Part shown: positions 18,510 to 27,965 of the stretch, piece by piece
Position numbering within the stretch: position 1 is the stretch's first letter
How the letters are laid out: every line of letters starts with the position of its first letter
Source: Nevskiales bacterium
Lineage (GTDB): Bacteria > Pseudomonadota > Gammaproteobacteria > Steroidobacterales > GCA-2729495
Reading direction: 5' to 3'
DNA length: 62,215 bases
Assembly: GCA_011526045.1 (NCBI GenBank)
Contig: WYBE01000012.1
Span: forward strand, 1-62,215
Position numbers and translations under genes: made by a program
The notes under the pieces: model-generated
The model's input: the letters and a program-made list of their open reading frames with translations, nothing else
Database searches by the model: none
What the model was told of the DNA's origin: nothing

Positions 18510-19534
18510 GCGGTCTCGGCAGCCATGACTTGAGCACTGCTCAGATCCAGGGCGACCTCGAACAACGCCCTCCAGGAATCACCCGGCCGCGCGCCCTTGA
18601 CGATCCGGTCCGCGAGCGCCATGCGTTGCAGCAGACGCCGCCCGTCCGCTGCGCTGCGCCCGCGCGCAGCACGCCGGAAAAGCTCTGCCCGGCTGCTCCA
18701 GATCTCCGCATCGGCGAGCGCCGCATCCGCGCTGCGGCCCTGCTGCAATCCCGCTACAAGGGCAGCGAGGCTCGTAATGTCGCGGCCGAGGCTCCAGAGC
18801 ACCAGCACCCCGGCTTCGCCCTCGCGCTGCAAGCCGTGCAGCACACGCACCGTGCGCGCCACATCGCGCGACAGGGCCGCGTCGGCGAGCTGGAACACGT
18901 CGAAACGCGCTCCGTCGGCAACGGCCTCACGAACTGCCTCGGCCGTGATCGTTCCGCCGCCGGCCAGCAGCGCCAGTTTGTCGATCTCCTGTTTTGCGGC
19001 GAGCAGGTTGCCTTCGACGCGGGCGGCGAGCAGGTCCAGCGCCTCATCCCCGGCATCGAGACCGAGTCTGGCCAGCCGCCCGCGCAACCATTGTGGCAAC
19101 TGCCCGCGCGGCGGCGGTCTGAGCTCGACCCAGACGGCGGCTTTCGCCAGCGCTGTCGCCCACTTGCTGTGGCTGCTTTTCGAGTCGAGCGCCGGCAGCA
19201 CCACGACCATGACCGTTTCTGCGGCGGGGCGTTCGGCCAGGGCCGTGAAGAATCGCCCGCCCGCCTCGCCCGGCTTGCCGCTCGGCAATCGCAGCTCGAT
19301 CAGGCGGCGGCTGGCAAACAGCGACAGATTCTGCAGACCACCAGCGAACGCGTCCCAGTCGAAGCTGCGTTCCGCGACGTGAACTTCACGCTCGCCGCAA
19401 CCATCCCGGCGCGCAGCCTCACGAATGAGTTCGAGCGCCTCGTCGGCGAGCAGGGGTTCATCTCCGCACAGCACGTAGAGCGGCTCGAGCCCTTTGCCGA
19501 GGCGCGCCGCAAGGCTGCCCGAGGCCAGCTTCAT
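18506..19534 (-). CDS. holA: DNA polymerase III delta subunit
   Basis: HolA is the clamp-loader subunit that opens the beta sliding clamp. The 342-residue product (E. coli 343) shows YVLCGDEPLLADEALELIREA near the N-terminus, the conserved start of the AAA+-like domain, and the all-alpha C-terminal collar domain with LADRIVKGARPGDSWRALFEVAL in part. I chose ATG 19534 (MKLASGSLAARL) by family resemblance; the ribosome site is weak and a start 17 codons upstream (19585) cannot be excluded. In many relatives lptE directly precedes holA; here lptE is 3 kb away. Confidence 0.92.
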   Translation of the reverse strand: MKLASGSLAARLGKGLEPLYVLCGDEPLLADEALELIREAARRDGCGEREVHVAERSFDWDAFAGGLQNLSLFASRRLIELRLPSGKPGEAGGRFFTALAERPAAETVMVVVLPALDSKSSHSKWATALAKAAVWVELRPPPRGQLPQWLRGRLARLGLDAGDEALDLLAARVEGNLLAAKQEIDKLALLAGGGTITAEAVREAVADGARFDVFQLADAALSRDVARTVRVLHGLQREGEAGVLVLWSLGRDITSLAALVAGLQQGRSADAALADAEIWSSRAELFRRAARGRSAADGRRLLQRMALADRIVKGARPGDSWRALFEVALDLSSAQVMAAETA

Positions 19535-19589
19535 CCGCGTCGCCGCGTGTGCACGAACGTTGCGGCCAACCGGCATGGCCGGCAAGCGC

Positions 19590-19847
19590 TCAAGCGGGCA
19601 GCTTGTTCAGATCGATGCACTCGTCTTCCAGCAGGATTGGAATGCCGTCACGCACGGGATACGCGAGGCGGCCATCGCGCGTCACCAGCGCCTCGGACAG
19701 GATCGCCGGGATCTCATGGTCGGCCTGATTACGAAACCCGCCGGCGCTGATCGCAGCGTTCAGGCGACTCAGGCGCCCCGCATCCATGAGCTCGAGCGGC
19801 AGGCAGGTAATCGGACAACAGATTATGTCGAGCAGGCGCTTGTCCAT
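19590..19847 (-). CDS. Trm112-family small protein (UPF0434, YcaR-like)
   Basis: This 85-residue protein starts MDKRLLDIICCPITC, the N-terminal signature of the bacterial Trm112/UPF0434 family, and ends in the typical GIPILLEDECIDL. Family members are short zinc-ribbon-like proteins; most bacterial ones have no proven role, although eukaryotic Trm112 activates methyltransferases. Only the N-terminal Cys group remains, so zinc binding by the usual two pairs is doubtful. It has its own probable promoter upstream and precedes holA by 55 nt. Confidence 0.88.
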   Translation of the reverse strand: MDKRLLDIICCPITCLPLELMDAGRLSRLNAAISAGGFRNQADHEIPAILSEALVTRDGRLAYPVRDGIPILLEDECIDLNKLPA

Positions 19848-19906
19848 CAGGTTCGGGGCCGTTCGCGGCGCGGCACGGTCCGCGCCGTAACCGCCTCTGG
19901 ATTTTG

Positions 19907-19915
19907 ACTATAGCA
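19907..19915 (-). promoter_or_regulatory. Extended -10 promoter for the Trm112-like gene and holA
   Basis: Read leftward the sequence is TG-C-TATAGT, an extended -10 element. It lies about 60 nt before the ATG at 19847 and there is no good -35, as is normal for this class. It would let holA-nadD-rsfS be transcribed independently of cysS. Confidence 0.55.
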
Positions 19916-19924
19916 CAGGGCGTT

Positions 19925-20218
19925 TCAGTGGCTGTGCGGCCCGGGCGGGCGCGCGGCGTCGCGTTCCGGCACGGGGTCGTAACCCCCGCTGCAAAACGGG
20001 TGACAGCGCATGATTCGCCGCAACCCGAGGCCGAGACCGCGCACGAACCCGAAACGGCGGATCGACTCGGCTGCGTACTCGGAGCAGGTGGGCAGAAAGC
20101 GGCAACGAGCACCCAGCCACGGCGACAAAAACAGTTGATAGCCACGAATGAGACACAAGGCGCAACGCGCCGCGGGCCCTGGCCGGCGCGCTTCGGCCCC
20201 CTGCGCCGTCGCGTTCAC
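19925..20218 (-). CDS. yidD: YidD-family membrane protein insertion efficiency factor
   Basis: The 97-residue product has the YidD signature [27 protein letters not shown] in part, with the conserved Cys and RF-PTCS-Y pattern, and the second motif [13 protein letters not shown]. In most bacteria yidD lies between rnpA and yidC and assists YidC-dependent insertion; here it is instead coupled to sufE. Its ATG overlaps the sufE stop (ATGA at 20215-20218). The first 15 residues are Ala/Arg-rich and not family-like, so an internal start is possible. Confidence 0.9.
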   Translation of the reverse strand: MNATAQGAEARRPGPAARCALCLIRGYQLFLSPWLGARCRFLPTCSEYAAESIRRFGFVRGLGLGLRRIMRCHPFCSGGYDPVPERDAARPPGPHSH

Positions 20219-20637
20219 GTCGCACCGGCAATGGCAGCGGCGGCGTCGCGGATCGCTGCAATCATGGCCCGCAGGCCGTTGCTGCGGGTCGGCGACAGGT
20301 GCTCATCGAGCCCGATCGCCTGGACGAACGTGGGCGGAGACGCGAGGATCTCCCCGGCGCGCTTGCCGTTGTACACGCGCATCAGCAGAGCGATCAGACC
20401 CGAGACGATCGCCGAGTCGCTCACGGCCTGGAAGGCGAGCCGGTCGCCGTGCGGCTCGGTCTTCAGCCACACCTGCGACTGGCAGCCGTGCAGCCGGTAG
20501 TCCTCGGTGCGAAATTCCTGTGGAAACGGCGGCAACTTCCTGCCGAGATCGATCAGGTACTGGTAGCGATCCATCCAGTTGTCCAGAAACCGGAACTCCT
20601 CGACCAACTCCTCCCCGGCCTGTTCAACCTCGTTCAT
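20215..20637 (-). CDS. sufE: Cysteine desulfuration protein SufE
   Basis: SufE accepts persulfide sulfur from the desulfurase SufS and passes it to the SufBCD scaffold for Fe-S cluster assembly. The 140-residue product contains [10 protein letters not shown] with the acceptor Cys at position 52, in the same context as E. coli Cys51. I chose ATG 20637, since the extra 21 codons upstream are Arg/Gly-rich and overlap cysS. No sufS or sufBCD lies nearby; the gene follows cysS by 13 nt. Confidence 0.94.
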   Translation of the reverse strand: MNEVEQAGEELVEEFRFLDNWMDRYQYLIDLGRKLPPFPQEFRTEDYRLHGCQSQVWLKTEPHGDRLAFQAVSDSAIVSGLIALLMRVYNGKRAGEILASPPTFVQAIGLDEHLSPTRSNGLRAMIAAIRDAAAAIAGAT

Positions 20638-20650
20638 GAGCCCGCCCCGG

Positions 20651-22030
20651 TCAACCGACACGCCGCCAGCGCGTGCCCTCGGGTCCGTCCTCGATGGCAA
20701 TACCCGCCTCCACGAGCTGCGAGCGGATCTGGTCCGCCGCGGCGAAATCGCGCCGCCCGCGCGCCTCGCGGCGAGCGCGGATCAGGCTCTCGACGTCGTC
20801 ATTGCTGAGCGAGGTCGCAGTCTCTGCCGTAAACCATGCCTGCGGCTCAGCGGCCAGAAGACCAAGCAGGCCGGCACTCGCGCGCAGCCGGGCGGCAAGC
20901 CCTGCACGCTCGTCCGGGTCCTCGCTGCGATTGGCGTCGCGCGCCAGGTCGAACAGGGCCGCCAGCGCCCGCGGGGTGTTGAGGTCATCCTCCAGCGCCG
21001 CCAGGAACGCCGCATCCGGAGGAGACTCCGGCCACGCCTCCTGCCAACCGGAAACGTCCCGCAACGTGCCATAGAGCCGGTCGAGCTTGCGGCGCGCCTC
21101 GGTGAGGACGTCCTCGGTCCAGTCGAGGGGCTGACGATAGTGCGCCGACAGCAGCGCGAGGCGTACGGCCTCCCCCGGCGCCTGTTCGAGCAGATCGCGG
21201 ACCAGCACGATGTTGCCGACCGATTTCGACATCTTCGCGTGATCGACATTCACGAAACCGTTGTGCACCCAGTAGTGGCAGAACGCGGTGCCGTGGTGCG
21301 CACAGGTGCTCTGCGCAATCTCGTTCTCGTGGTGGGGGAAAATCAGGTCGTTGCCGCCGCCGTGTATGTCGATGGTCGCGCCGAGATGTCGCGCCGACAT
21401 GGCCGAGCATTCGATGTGCCAGCCGGGCCGGCCCCGGCCCCAGGGACTGTCCCAGCCGGGCAAGTCGGGGCCCGAGGGCTTCCAGAGCACGAAATCGCCG
21501 GCGGCTTCCTTGTATGGGGCCACCTCAACCCGAGCGCCCGCGAGCAACTCACGCTGATCACGGCGTGACAGCTGCCCATAAGCCGGGAAAGTCGCCACCC
21601 GGAACAGAACATGGCCTTCTGCCGCATAGGCGTGACCGCGCTCGACCAGTTCCCGGATCATCCCGATCATGTCTGCGATATGTTCGGTGGCGCGCGGCTC
21701 GACGTCCGGCGGCAGCACGCCGAGCGAGCGCATGTCGTCGTGATAGGCCGCGGCGAACCGCGCCGCGATTGCGCCGATCGTCACGCCTTCGTCCCGGGCG
21801 GCTTTGTTGATCTTGTCGTCCACGTCCGTGATGTTGCGCGCGTAGATGAGCCGGTAGCGCCGTCGCAGCAGCCGCGCGAGCACATCGAAGACCACCGCCG
21901 GGCGGGCGTTGCCGATGTGAGGGAAGCTGTAAACGGTCGGCCCGCACACGTACATCGTCACCCGGCCGGGATCGATCGGGATGAACTCGTGCTTGTGGCG
22001 GGTCAGTGTGTTGTACAGCTGTATCGACAT
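20651..22030 (-). CDS. cysS: Cysteinyl-tRNA synthetase
   Basis: This class I synthetase charges tRNA-Cys. The 459-residue protein has the zinc Cys and HIGH-type motif in YVCGPTVYSFPHIGNAR (C29, HIGN 38-41), the zinc-binding GWHIECSAMS and HHENEIAQS segments, and an intact KMSKSVGN loop. Length is normal (E. coli 461). The start ATG 22030 follows a short leader; the frame runs on 77 codons into the hisI region but that part is not synthetase-like. It heads the long leftward series ending at tldD. Confidence 0.97.
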   Translation of the reverse strand: MSIQLYNTLTRHKHEFIPIDPGRVTMYVCGPTVYSFPHIGNARPAVVFDVLARLLRRRYRLIYARNITDVDDKINKAARDEGVTIGAIAARFAAAYHDDMRSLGVLPPDVEPRATEHIADMIGMIRELVERGHAYAAEGHVLFRVATFPAYGQLSRRDQRELLAGARVEVAPYKEAAGDFVLWKPSGPDLPGWDSPWGRGRPGWHIECSAMSARHLGATIDIHGGGNDLIFPHHENEIAQSTCAHHGTAFCHYWVHNGFVNVDHAKMSKSVGNIVLVRDLLEQAPGEAVRLALLSAHYRQPLDWTEDVLTEARRKLDRLYGTLRDVSGWQEAWPESPPDAAFLAALEDDLNTPRALAALFDLARDANRSEDPDERAGLAARLRASAGLLGLLAAEPQAWFTAETATSLSNDDVESLIRARREARGRRDFAAADQIRSQLVEAGIAIEDGPEGTRWRRVG

Positions 22031-22056
22031 AAATCGGGCGCCTGACGTAGCCTCGC

Positions 22057-22065
22057 TATAATAAT
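22057..22065. promoter_or_regulatory. Divergent -10 region between cysS and hisI
   Basis: TATAATAAT overlaps TATAAT for rightward hisI (22057-22062) and TATTAT for leftward cysS (22065-22060). It is nested in an imperfect palindrome (CCTCGCTAT-AATA-ATAGAGG fused form). No strong -35 is seen for either direction, so a shared regulated promoter is inferred from position only. Confidence 0.45.
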
Positions 22066-22151
22066 AGAGGCTTGCAGGACCAAGGGGCTGGGCCCGGTCG
22101 CGTAAATCGCGCCAGATCCCGGGTCCGGCGTCCGATGACGGAGAACCGCCG

Positions 22152-22646
22152 GTGGATCCAGGGAAAATTTTCGGCTTGCGCCGCAGCGTCGCCCAGGTCG
22201 AGGAAGGCCACGAACTCGCGCCGAAGTTCGACGAGCACGGGCTCATTCCGGCAGTGACCACGGACTTCGCGTCCGGCGAGCTGCTGATGGTCGGCTACAT
22301 GAACGCTGAAGCGCTGGCGAAGACCATCGAGACCGGGCAGGCGCACTACTTCAGCCGCAGCCGCCAGGTGCTCTGGCACAAGGGCGCCACCAGCGGACTG
22401 GTGCAGAGTGTGAAGGAACTGCTGATCGACGATGACCAGGACTGCGTCTGGCTGCGGGTAGACGTTGCCGGCAGCGCGAGTTGCCACGTCGGCTACCGCT
22501 CCTGCTTCTACCGCGCGATTCCGACCGGCGCGAGCGCCGTGCGCATCGCCGCCCAGGGCCCCCTGCCGCTGCGGTTCACGATCACCGAGAAAGTCTTCGA
22601 TCCGGAACAGGTCTACGGCGACGCGCCGAATCCGACCAGGCTGTAG
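22152..22646 (+). CDS. hisI: Phosphoribosyl-AMP cyclohydrolase
   Basis: HisI opens the purine ring of PR-AMP, the third step of histidine synthesis. The 164-residue product shows [30 protein letters not shown], the Asp cluster [10 protein letters not shown] (Mg and one Zn Cys) and [11 protein letters not shown] (two Zn Cys). It is the monofunctional form, without the HisE domain, and has about 30 extra C-terminal residues. The GTG start follows GGAG by 8 nt. It is not in a his operon: it is divergent to cysS and converges on lptE. Confidence 0.93.
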   Translation: MDPGKIFGLRRSVAQVEEGHELAPKFDEHGLIPAVTTDFASGELLMVGYMNAEALAKTIETGQAHYFSRSRQVLWHKGATSGLVQSVKELLIDDDQDCVWLRVDVAGSASCHVGYRSCFYRAIPTGASAVRIAAQGPLPLRFTITEKVFDPEQVYGDAPNPTRL

Positions 22647-22673
22647 GAGCAGCGCGGGTCGCGATTTCCGCGC

Positions 22674-23183
22674 CTACTCCACCGAACTCAGCCGGCGCGT
22701 CACCAGTCCCACCAGGTCGCTGGCGAGCGCCTGGCGGATGACATCAGATTCCGCACCCTTGCCGAGCACCAGGGTCTCGTCATAGGTGTATTCCCGGGTG
22801 AGCACGAGCTGCTGGGTCGCGAGCGCTTCGCTGCCGCCGATCTCCAGCGAATAGCGAACCAGGTAGAAAACGTCGAACTCCACCGGCGTATTGCGCGCAG
22901 ATACCGACAGCACCCGCTGGCCCGATTCGTCGTGATGGATGCGCAATACCGCCTGCGCATCGGCGGGATTGCTGGTCACCCGTACGCCGCCCTGGCGCAG
23001 AGTCGTCCTGAGCTTGCGGTAGAAGGGCGTGAAACGGTCCGCCGTATCGATATAGGTAACCGCCATGGCCGGTGGATAGCCCACATCCCCGCGCAGGTGG
23101 AAACCGCAGGCGGCTGGCAGCACCCCCAGTACGACGGCGGCTGCAAGGGCTGCCGAGCGCAGCGCATCGAGATAGAATCGCAT
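22674..23183 (-). CDS. lptE: LPS-assembly lipoprotein LptE
   Basis: LptE plugs the LptD beta-barrel and is required for LPS delivery to the outer leaflet. The 169-residue product has a hydrophobic signal (residues about 8-26) ending in LPAACGFHLRGD; CGFHLRG is the recognisable LptE N-terminus. The lipobox is unusual in having Pro at -3. Otherwise the length and the ending DLVGLVTRRLSSV match the family. Normally it sits between leuS and holA; here an oppositely oriented gene separates it from leuS and holA is 3 kb away. Confidence 0.88.
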   Translation of the reverse strand: MRFYLDALRSAALAAAVVLGVLPAACGFHLRGDVGYPPAMAVTYIDTADRFTPFYRKLRTTLRQGGVRVTSNPADAQAVLRIHHDESGQRVLSVSARNTPVEFDVFYLVRYSLEIGGSEALATQQLVLTREYTYDETLVLGKGAESDVIRQALASDLVGLVTRRLSSVE

Positions 23184-23363
23184 CAGTCGATTTTCGCACC
23201 TCGGGGGTGCCTCGCAAATCACCGCGGCCGCCCGTCATGCGCAGATTCCACGATTGCCGGAATCCTGCACCACCCGGGAACATGCCCGCCCATGTCAGAA
23301 CCCGGTCCCGGCCCGACGCGCCCGGGCCGGACTTTCCCCGTAACAACCACTGCGGGAGTCGCC

Positions 23364-23756
23364 ATGACCAGCCTGATACTGCTCTCCGTCGTCCTCATCA
23401 CCCTGGCCCTGATCCTGTACACCACCGGCGTGTGGCTCAGTTGGCGCACAAAAATGCTGGTGCCTGCCCATATCCTCATCTTCTGGTGCGCGGTCGCCGC
23501 CGACGCGCTCGCCACCAAGTTCATGGGCGCCCGGGTCGAAACCATCCGCTGGGACCTGCACACGATCAGCGGTTACGCGGCGCTTGGCCTGATGGCATTG
23601 CTGACTGTCTATGGAACGCTCGCACTGATCCGGCGCCGCAAAGAATGGCTGGCCGGGTTCCACAAGCTCGCCCTGCCGATCTGGATCATCTGGGTCGGTT
23701 CGTACATCACCGGTGTCGTGCTCGGCGTGCAGCGTGTGGCCGGTGGCGGGGCCTGA
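23364..23756 (+). CDS. HsmA-like four-helix membrane protein
   Basis: The 130-residue product has four predicted membrane segments (about 4-20, 28-48, 62-82 and 100-122), with His residues at the helix ends (PAHILIF, DLHTISGY, GFHKLALPIW). It resembles the HsmA/TIGR03987 family, small membrane proteins of unproven function with some similarity in layout to cytochrome b561-type proteins; haem binding is not shown. GGGAG lies 6 nt before the ATG. It interrupts the usual leuS-lptE order, on the opposite strand. Confidence 0.65.
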   Translation: MTSLILLSVVLITLALILYTTGVWLSWRTKMLVPAHILIFWCAVAADALATKFMGARVETIRWDLHTISGYAALGLMALLTVYGTLALIRRRKEWLAGFHKLALPIWIIWVGSYITGVVLGVQRVAGGGA

Positions 23757-23786
23757 CGCCTGAGCCGGTTCCACGCCGGGCTCAGC

Positions 23787-26375
23787 CTACACCACGACAT
23801 TCACCAGCTTGCCGGGCACCACGATGACCCGGCGCACCGGCTTGCCGGCGACGTGGCGGCTGACGTTTTCCTCCGCGAGAGCCACGGCCTTCACCTCGTC
23901 CTCGTTCGCGGCCGCGGGCACCGAGACGCGCCCGCGCACCTTGCCGTTGACCTGCACCACGATCTCGACGCGGTCGGCGGCAAGCGCCGCCTCGTCCACC
24001 GCGGGCCAGCGCTCATCCACCACCGCACGCGCGTGCCCGAGCACATGCCACAGGCGATGGCAGATGTGCGGGACGATCGGCGCGAGCATCAGGACCACGC
24101 TCTCGAGCGCCTCCTGCACCACGGCGCGATCGCCATCGGCCTGCATCTCGTAACGCCCGATCTCGTTCAGCAGTTCCATCAGGGCCGCGATGGCCGTGTT
24201 GAAGGTGTAACGCCTGCCGACGTCGTCAGTGACCTTGGCGATGGTCTGGTGCAGGGCACGGCGCAGGGCGTTCTGCCGGGCATCGAGCGCGTCGATCGCC
24301 ACCTCGCCCGGCCCGCCGCCCGCAGCATGCTGGTGCACGGTCCGCCACAGCCGGCGCAGGAACCGGAAGGCGCCCTGCACACCCTCCTCCGACCATTCGA
24401 GCGACTGCTCGGGCGGCGCGGCAAACATGATGAACAACCGGGCGGTATCCGCCCCGTACTCCTCGACGAGGCGGTTGGGGTCGACGCCGTTGTTGCGGGA
24501 TTTCGACATCGTGCCGATACCCCCGCTCTCCACCGGCCGCCCGTCGCTCAGGAGCACAGCGGACAGGCGGCGGCCTTTCTCGTCGTTTTCGATCCGCACG
24601 TCGGCAGGATTGAAGTACTCGATGCGCCCGGAGGCGGGGCGGCGCAAGAAGATCTCGTTGAGCACCATGCCCTGTGTCAGCAGATTCCTGAACGGCTCGT
24701 CGAGCCTGACGAGACCGAGATCGCGCATCACCCGGGTCCAGAAGCGTGAATACAGCAGGTGCAGAATCGCGTGCTCGATGCCGCCGATGTACTGGTCCAC
24801 CGGCAGCCAGTACGCAGCCCGCTCATCGAGCATCCGCTGGTGCTGGTCGGCGCAGGCGTAACGCAGGAAGTACCACGACGAGTCGACGAAGGTGTCCATG
24901 GTGTCGGTCTCGCGGCGGGCCGGCTTGCCGCATTGCGGACACTCGCACTCGTAGAACGAACGCAGCTTCGCGAGCGGACTGCCGCTGCCGTCGGGCACCA
25001 GGTTCTCCGGCAGCAGCACCGGCAATTGCTCTTCCGGAACCGGCACTTCTCCGCAGCCCTCACAGTGCACCAGCGGGATCGGGCATCCCCAGTAACGCTG
25101 GCGCGAGATGCCCCAGTCGCGCAGCCGCCAGTGGGTGCGACGCCGCCCGGCCGCAAGACCCTCCAGGTGAGATGCGATCGCGTCGAAGGCGCCCGCGAAA
25201 TCCAGACCGTCGAATGTCCCCGAATTGATACACAGGCCGTAATCCGTGAACGCGCCTGCGTCGAGGTCCGGCAAGCTGGCATCCTGCGGCCGGATGACCT
25301 CGTGAATCGGCAAACCGAAGCGGCGGGCGAACTCCCAGTCGCGCTGGTCGTGCGCCGGCACCGACATGACCGCGCCGGTGCCGTAACTCATCAGGACGAA
25401 GTTGGCGACCCAGATCGGCACCCGCCGGCCGGTGAGCGGATGGATCGCATGAAACCCGGTTGGCATCCCGCGCTTCTCGGCGGTCTCGAGCGCGGCTTCC
25501 GTCACGCCCTGGCGCCGGCATTCGTCGAGAAAGACCTGCAGTTCCAGGTTGGAGCGCGCCGCGGCGAGTGCCAGCGGATGCTCCGGCGCGATCGCCATGT
25601 ACGTCACGCCGTAGAGCGTGTCCGGCCGCGTCGTGAATATCCGCAGCCGCTCGTCGCTGTCCTCCACCGGAAAATCGATCTCGAGCCCTTCGGAGCGGCC
25701 GATCCAGTTGGCCTGCATGGTGCGCACGCGCTCCGGCCAGCCGGGCAGGCGTTCGAGCGCCTCCAGGAGCTCGGCGGCATACGCGGTGATGCGCAGGTAG
25801 TACATCGGTATTTCGCGCTTCTCGACCACCGCGCCGGTGCGCCAGCCGCGGCCGTCGATCACCTGTTCGTTGGCGAGCACCGTCTGGTCCACCGGATCCC
25901 AGTTGACGATCCCCGTGGTCTTGTAGGCGATACCCTTCGCGCGCATCGCCAGGAACAACCACTGGTTCCAGCGGTAGTATTCCGGCGCGCAGGTCGCGAG
26001 CTCGCGGCTCCAGTCGATGGCGAAGCCGAGCGCCTTCAGTTGCCGGCGCATGTAGGCGATGTTGTCGTAGGTCCACTTCGCGGGCGGCACGCCGTTCGCC
26101 ATGGCGGCGTTCTCCGCCGGCAGACCGAAGGCGTCCCAGCCCATCGGCTGCAGGACGTTCATGCCGCGCATGCGTTGATAGCGGCTGATGACGTCGCCGA
26201 TCGTGTAGTTGCGGACGTGCCCCATGTGCAGCCGCCCGCTCGGGTACGGAAACATGGACAGGCAGTAGTACTTCGCTCGTCCGGGCTCCTCGGTGGCGCG
26301 AAACGACCGATGATCCTCCCAGTACTGCTGAGCCTCGGCCTCGACCTGGGCGGGGTGGTAGGCGATATCGGTCAC
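23787..26375 (-). CDS. leuS: Leucyl-tRNA synthetase
   Basis: The 862-residue class I enzyme (E. coli 860) has [16 protein letters not shown] with HMGH at 50-53, the CP1 editing domain with the TTRPDTLYG and [15 protein letters not shown] motifs, and the leucine-specific and anticodon domains. The KMSKS loop reads T622[11 protein letters not shown], so its first Lys is replaced by Thr. The C-terminal [11 protein letters not shown] domain is intact. It converges on the HsmA-like gene; its natural downstream partner lptE lies beyond it. Confidence 0.97.
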   Translation of the reverse strand: MTDIAYHPAQVEAEAQQYWEDHRSFRATEEPGRAKYYCLSMFPYPSGRLHMGHVRNYTIGDVISRYQRMRGMNVLQPMGWDAFGLPAENAAMANGVPPAKWTYDNIAYMRRQLKALGFAIDWSRELATCAPEYYRWNQWLFLAMRAKGIAYKTTGIVNWDPVDQTVLANEQVIDGRGWRTGAVVEKREIPMYYLRITAYAAELLEALERLPGWPERVRTMQANWIGRSEGLEIDFPVEDSDERLRIFTTRPDTLYGVTYMAIAPEHPLALAAARSNLELQVFLDECRRQGVTEAALETAEKRGMPTGFHAIHPLTGRRVPIWVANFVLMSYGTGAVMSVPAHDQRDWEFARRFGLPIHEVIRPQDASLPDLDAGAFTDYGLCINSGTFDGLDFAGAFDAIASHLEGLAAGRRRTHWRLRDWGISRQRYWGCPIPLVHCEGCGEVPVPEEQLPVLLPENLVPDGSGSPLAKLRSFYECECPQCGKPARRETDTMDTFVDSSWYFLRYACADQHQRMLDERAAYWLPVDQYIGGIEHAILHLLYSRFWTRVMRDLGLVRLDEPFRNLLTQGMVLNEIFLRRPASGRIEYFNPADVRIENDEKGRRLSAVLLSDGRPVESGGIGTMSKSRNNGVDPNRLVEEYGADTARLFIMFAAPPEQSLEWSEEGVQGAFRFLRRLWRTVHQHAAGGGPGEVAIDALDARQNALRRALHQTIAKVTDDVGRRYTFNTAIAALMELLNEIGRYEMQADGDRAVVQEALESVVLMLAPIVPHICHRLWHVLGHARAVVDERWPAVDEAALAADRVEIVVQVNGKVRGRVSVPAAANEDEVKAVALAEENVSRHVAGKPVRRVIVVPGKLVNVVV

Positions 26376-26605
26376 GTTGCGGCACCAGCCGGCTGATTCA
26401 GGGCTGAAAAGGATACCAAACGGCGCCTTCGGAGCGGCGCGGAAAGCGCGCGGGGCGCGGCCTTCACTCCCGCAACCATCACCGGTATCAGGTTACCGGG
26501 AACTTGTCGAATACGGGGCGCCACCGCCTGGTGCGCCAACAACTTCGAAACCCTCGACCCGGCGCCTGAAATTGGAAATAAGCCAAAAAGCCAAACCCGG
26601 CACCT
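26376..26605. other. Intergenic DNA between leuS and the accessory block
   Basis: The 230 nt hold no gene I can support. Leftward of the AhpD-like stop there is a hairpin region (GGCGCACC/GGTGGCGCC around 26520-26545) and a T-rich GGCTTTTTGGCTT stretch at about 26580-26592. These might end the accessory transcript, though no canonical terminator is formed. Confidence 0.4.
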
Positions 26606-27058
26606 TTACGGCTTGACAGGATAACGACTGGAAATGGCAATGCGATTCCATGCATTGATGACAACCGCAAGCCACTCAATGGCCGACAACTCTTCTTCGG
26701 AAAGACTGACTGTGGCTTGTTCGTAAATTGCGTCAGGAAGTTGGCCGTCAGAGATCAGCGTCATTCCCTCCACAAGCTCCAATGCGGCGCGCTCTTTTGA
26801 GCTGAAATATCCGGTCTCTTTCCAGGCAGAAAGAACGGCTACACGATCAGCAGATTCTCCACAGGCCAGCGCATCCCGTGCGTGCAGCCGAACGCAGAAA
26901 GCACATTGATTGATTTGAGATGCACGCAAGCGCAAGAGGTGAGAAAAGCCAACAGCAATTCCTGCACGGGCCAAGGCATCAGAGACAAGTCGCTCAAGCT
27001 CAGAGACTGCCTGATACAGGGCAGGCGCTGATTTTCCAAGGTTTACTCTTTCAGTCAT
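26606..27058 (-). CDS. Carboxymuconolactone decarboxylase/AhpD-like protein
   Basis: The 150-residue product is an all-helical AhpD-type protein with the redox motif QINQCAFCVRLHARDA (C52-x-x-C55 and H59). That motif is the core of alkylhydroperoxidase AhpD and related carboxymuconolactone decarboxylases. The C-terminal part (SEEELSAIEWLAVVINAWNR in part) is also typical. ATG 27058 follows AGGA by 7 nt. It is the last gene of a three-gene leftward set with an epimerase-like gene and a cupin, in DNA clearly less GC-rich than its neighbours. The substrate is unknown; peroxide reduction or quinone-type chemistry are both possible. Confidence 0.85.
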   Translation of the reverse strand: MTERVNLGKSAPALYQAVSELERLVSDALARAGIAVGFSHLLRLRASQINQCAFCVRLHARDALACGESADRVAVLSAWKETGYFSSKERAALELVEGMTLISDGQLPDAIYEQATVSLSEEELSAIEWLAVVINAWNRIAISSRYPVKP

Positions 27059-27155
27059 ACGAAATCCTGACTCCATACATTTGCTACCGACGCCCCTGGC
27101 TACAGGCAAAAAGGGGCAGCGCGGCGCCATCCGGACCGTTGGATCGCATGCACAC

Positions 27156-27890
27156 TCACCTGCGTAGATCCGGCTCCCAGCCAAGTTGCTGACGTGCTTT
27201 GTCGATAGCGACAAGGCCATCGTGATCAGCAATGTTGTAAATTCCTGGCTCCCCCCTGGTGACCGCTAGTGCGGCAGCCCTGGCAGCAGCAAAGACATGA
27301 ATCGAACCCGGTGCAATCGGGGTATCGAAACCTGTATTTTCGCCATACAGCAGGCCGTAGCGCAGCACGAGACCCTGCGCTACACCCTCCATGACCTGGC
27401 GCTCCAGACTGCGCACACCGTCGACCGTTTCGCCATAGACGGGATCGGCGGCTGATAGTAACGGATGCTCTTCGTGATAAGGCGGCTGCCCTTGGGCGTA
27501 AACAAAAGCAATACTCTGGGCAATCAGGCGTTTCGCTCCCGCTGCTGCAGCGGCATTGACCAGGTTACGCGTACCTTCATCACGCAGACGAGCATTGCGC
27601 TTGAGGGCGTCTTGCATCTGATTTTCATCCAGCCCGTAGGGTAGATCGGTAAGCTGGTGAATGACCACTTCTGGCTGAAACTGACAAACGATGGCGGACA
27701 GTTTTTCTGCATCGAATACATCGACCACCACGCCGTCAATGCCCAACTGCTGCAGCATCGGCAGTTTGGCTGCAGAACGTGTTGTTCCAAGCACCGTCCA
27801 GCCATTGGCGCGCAGCATGGGAGCCAGCAGACGGCCGATGGCGCCAGCCGCGCCTGCGAGAAAAATACGTTTATCAGCCTGTGTGGTCAT
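27156..27890 (-). CDS. NAD(P)-dependent epimerase/dehydratase-like protein
   Basis: The 244-residue product has an N-terminal Rossmann fold with GAAGAIG (13-19, GxxGxxG). It resembles extended short-chain dehydrogenases, although at the usual active site Y152 is followed by GETV, so the YxxxK catalytic Lys is missing. The C-terminal half is short (LRYGLLYGENTGFD ... GIYNIADHDG), as in a subfamily of about 245 residues. A purine-rich ribosome site (AGAAAGAG) precedes ATG 27890. It lies between the cupin and AhpD-like genes, so a joint oxidative or detoxifying role is an inference. Confidence 0.8.
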   Translation of the reverse strand: MTTQADKRIFLAGAAGAIGRLLAPMLRANGWTVLGTTRSAAKLPMLQQLGIDGVVVDVFDAEKLSAIVCQFQPEVVIHQLTDLPYGLDENQMQDALKRNARLRDEGTRNLVNAAAAAGAKRLIAQSIAFVYAQGQPPYHEEHPLLSAADPVYGETVDGVRSLERQVMEGVAQGLVLRYGLLYGENTGFDTPIAPGSIHVFAAARAAALAVTRGEPGIYNIADHDGLVAIDKARQQLGWEPDLRR

Positions 27891-27965
27891 AAAACTCTTT
27901 CTTGAAACGCCTGTGCTGCCGCCCGGATTTTGCCGGACAGCACGACAGCTTGTGCTCTCGCAACC

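Noticed and set aside
26493..26675. Short leftward frame between leuS and the AhpD-like gene
   Set aside because: It overlaps the AhpD-like gene in another frame and lacks a ribosome site; no domain is visible.
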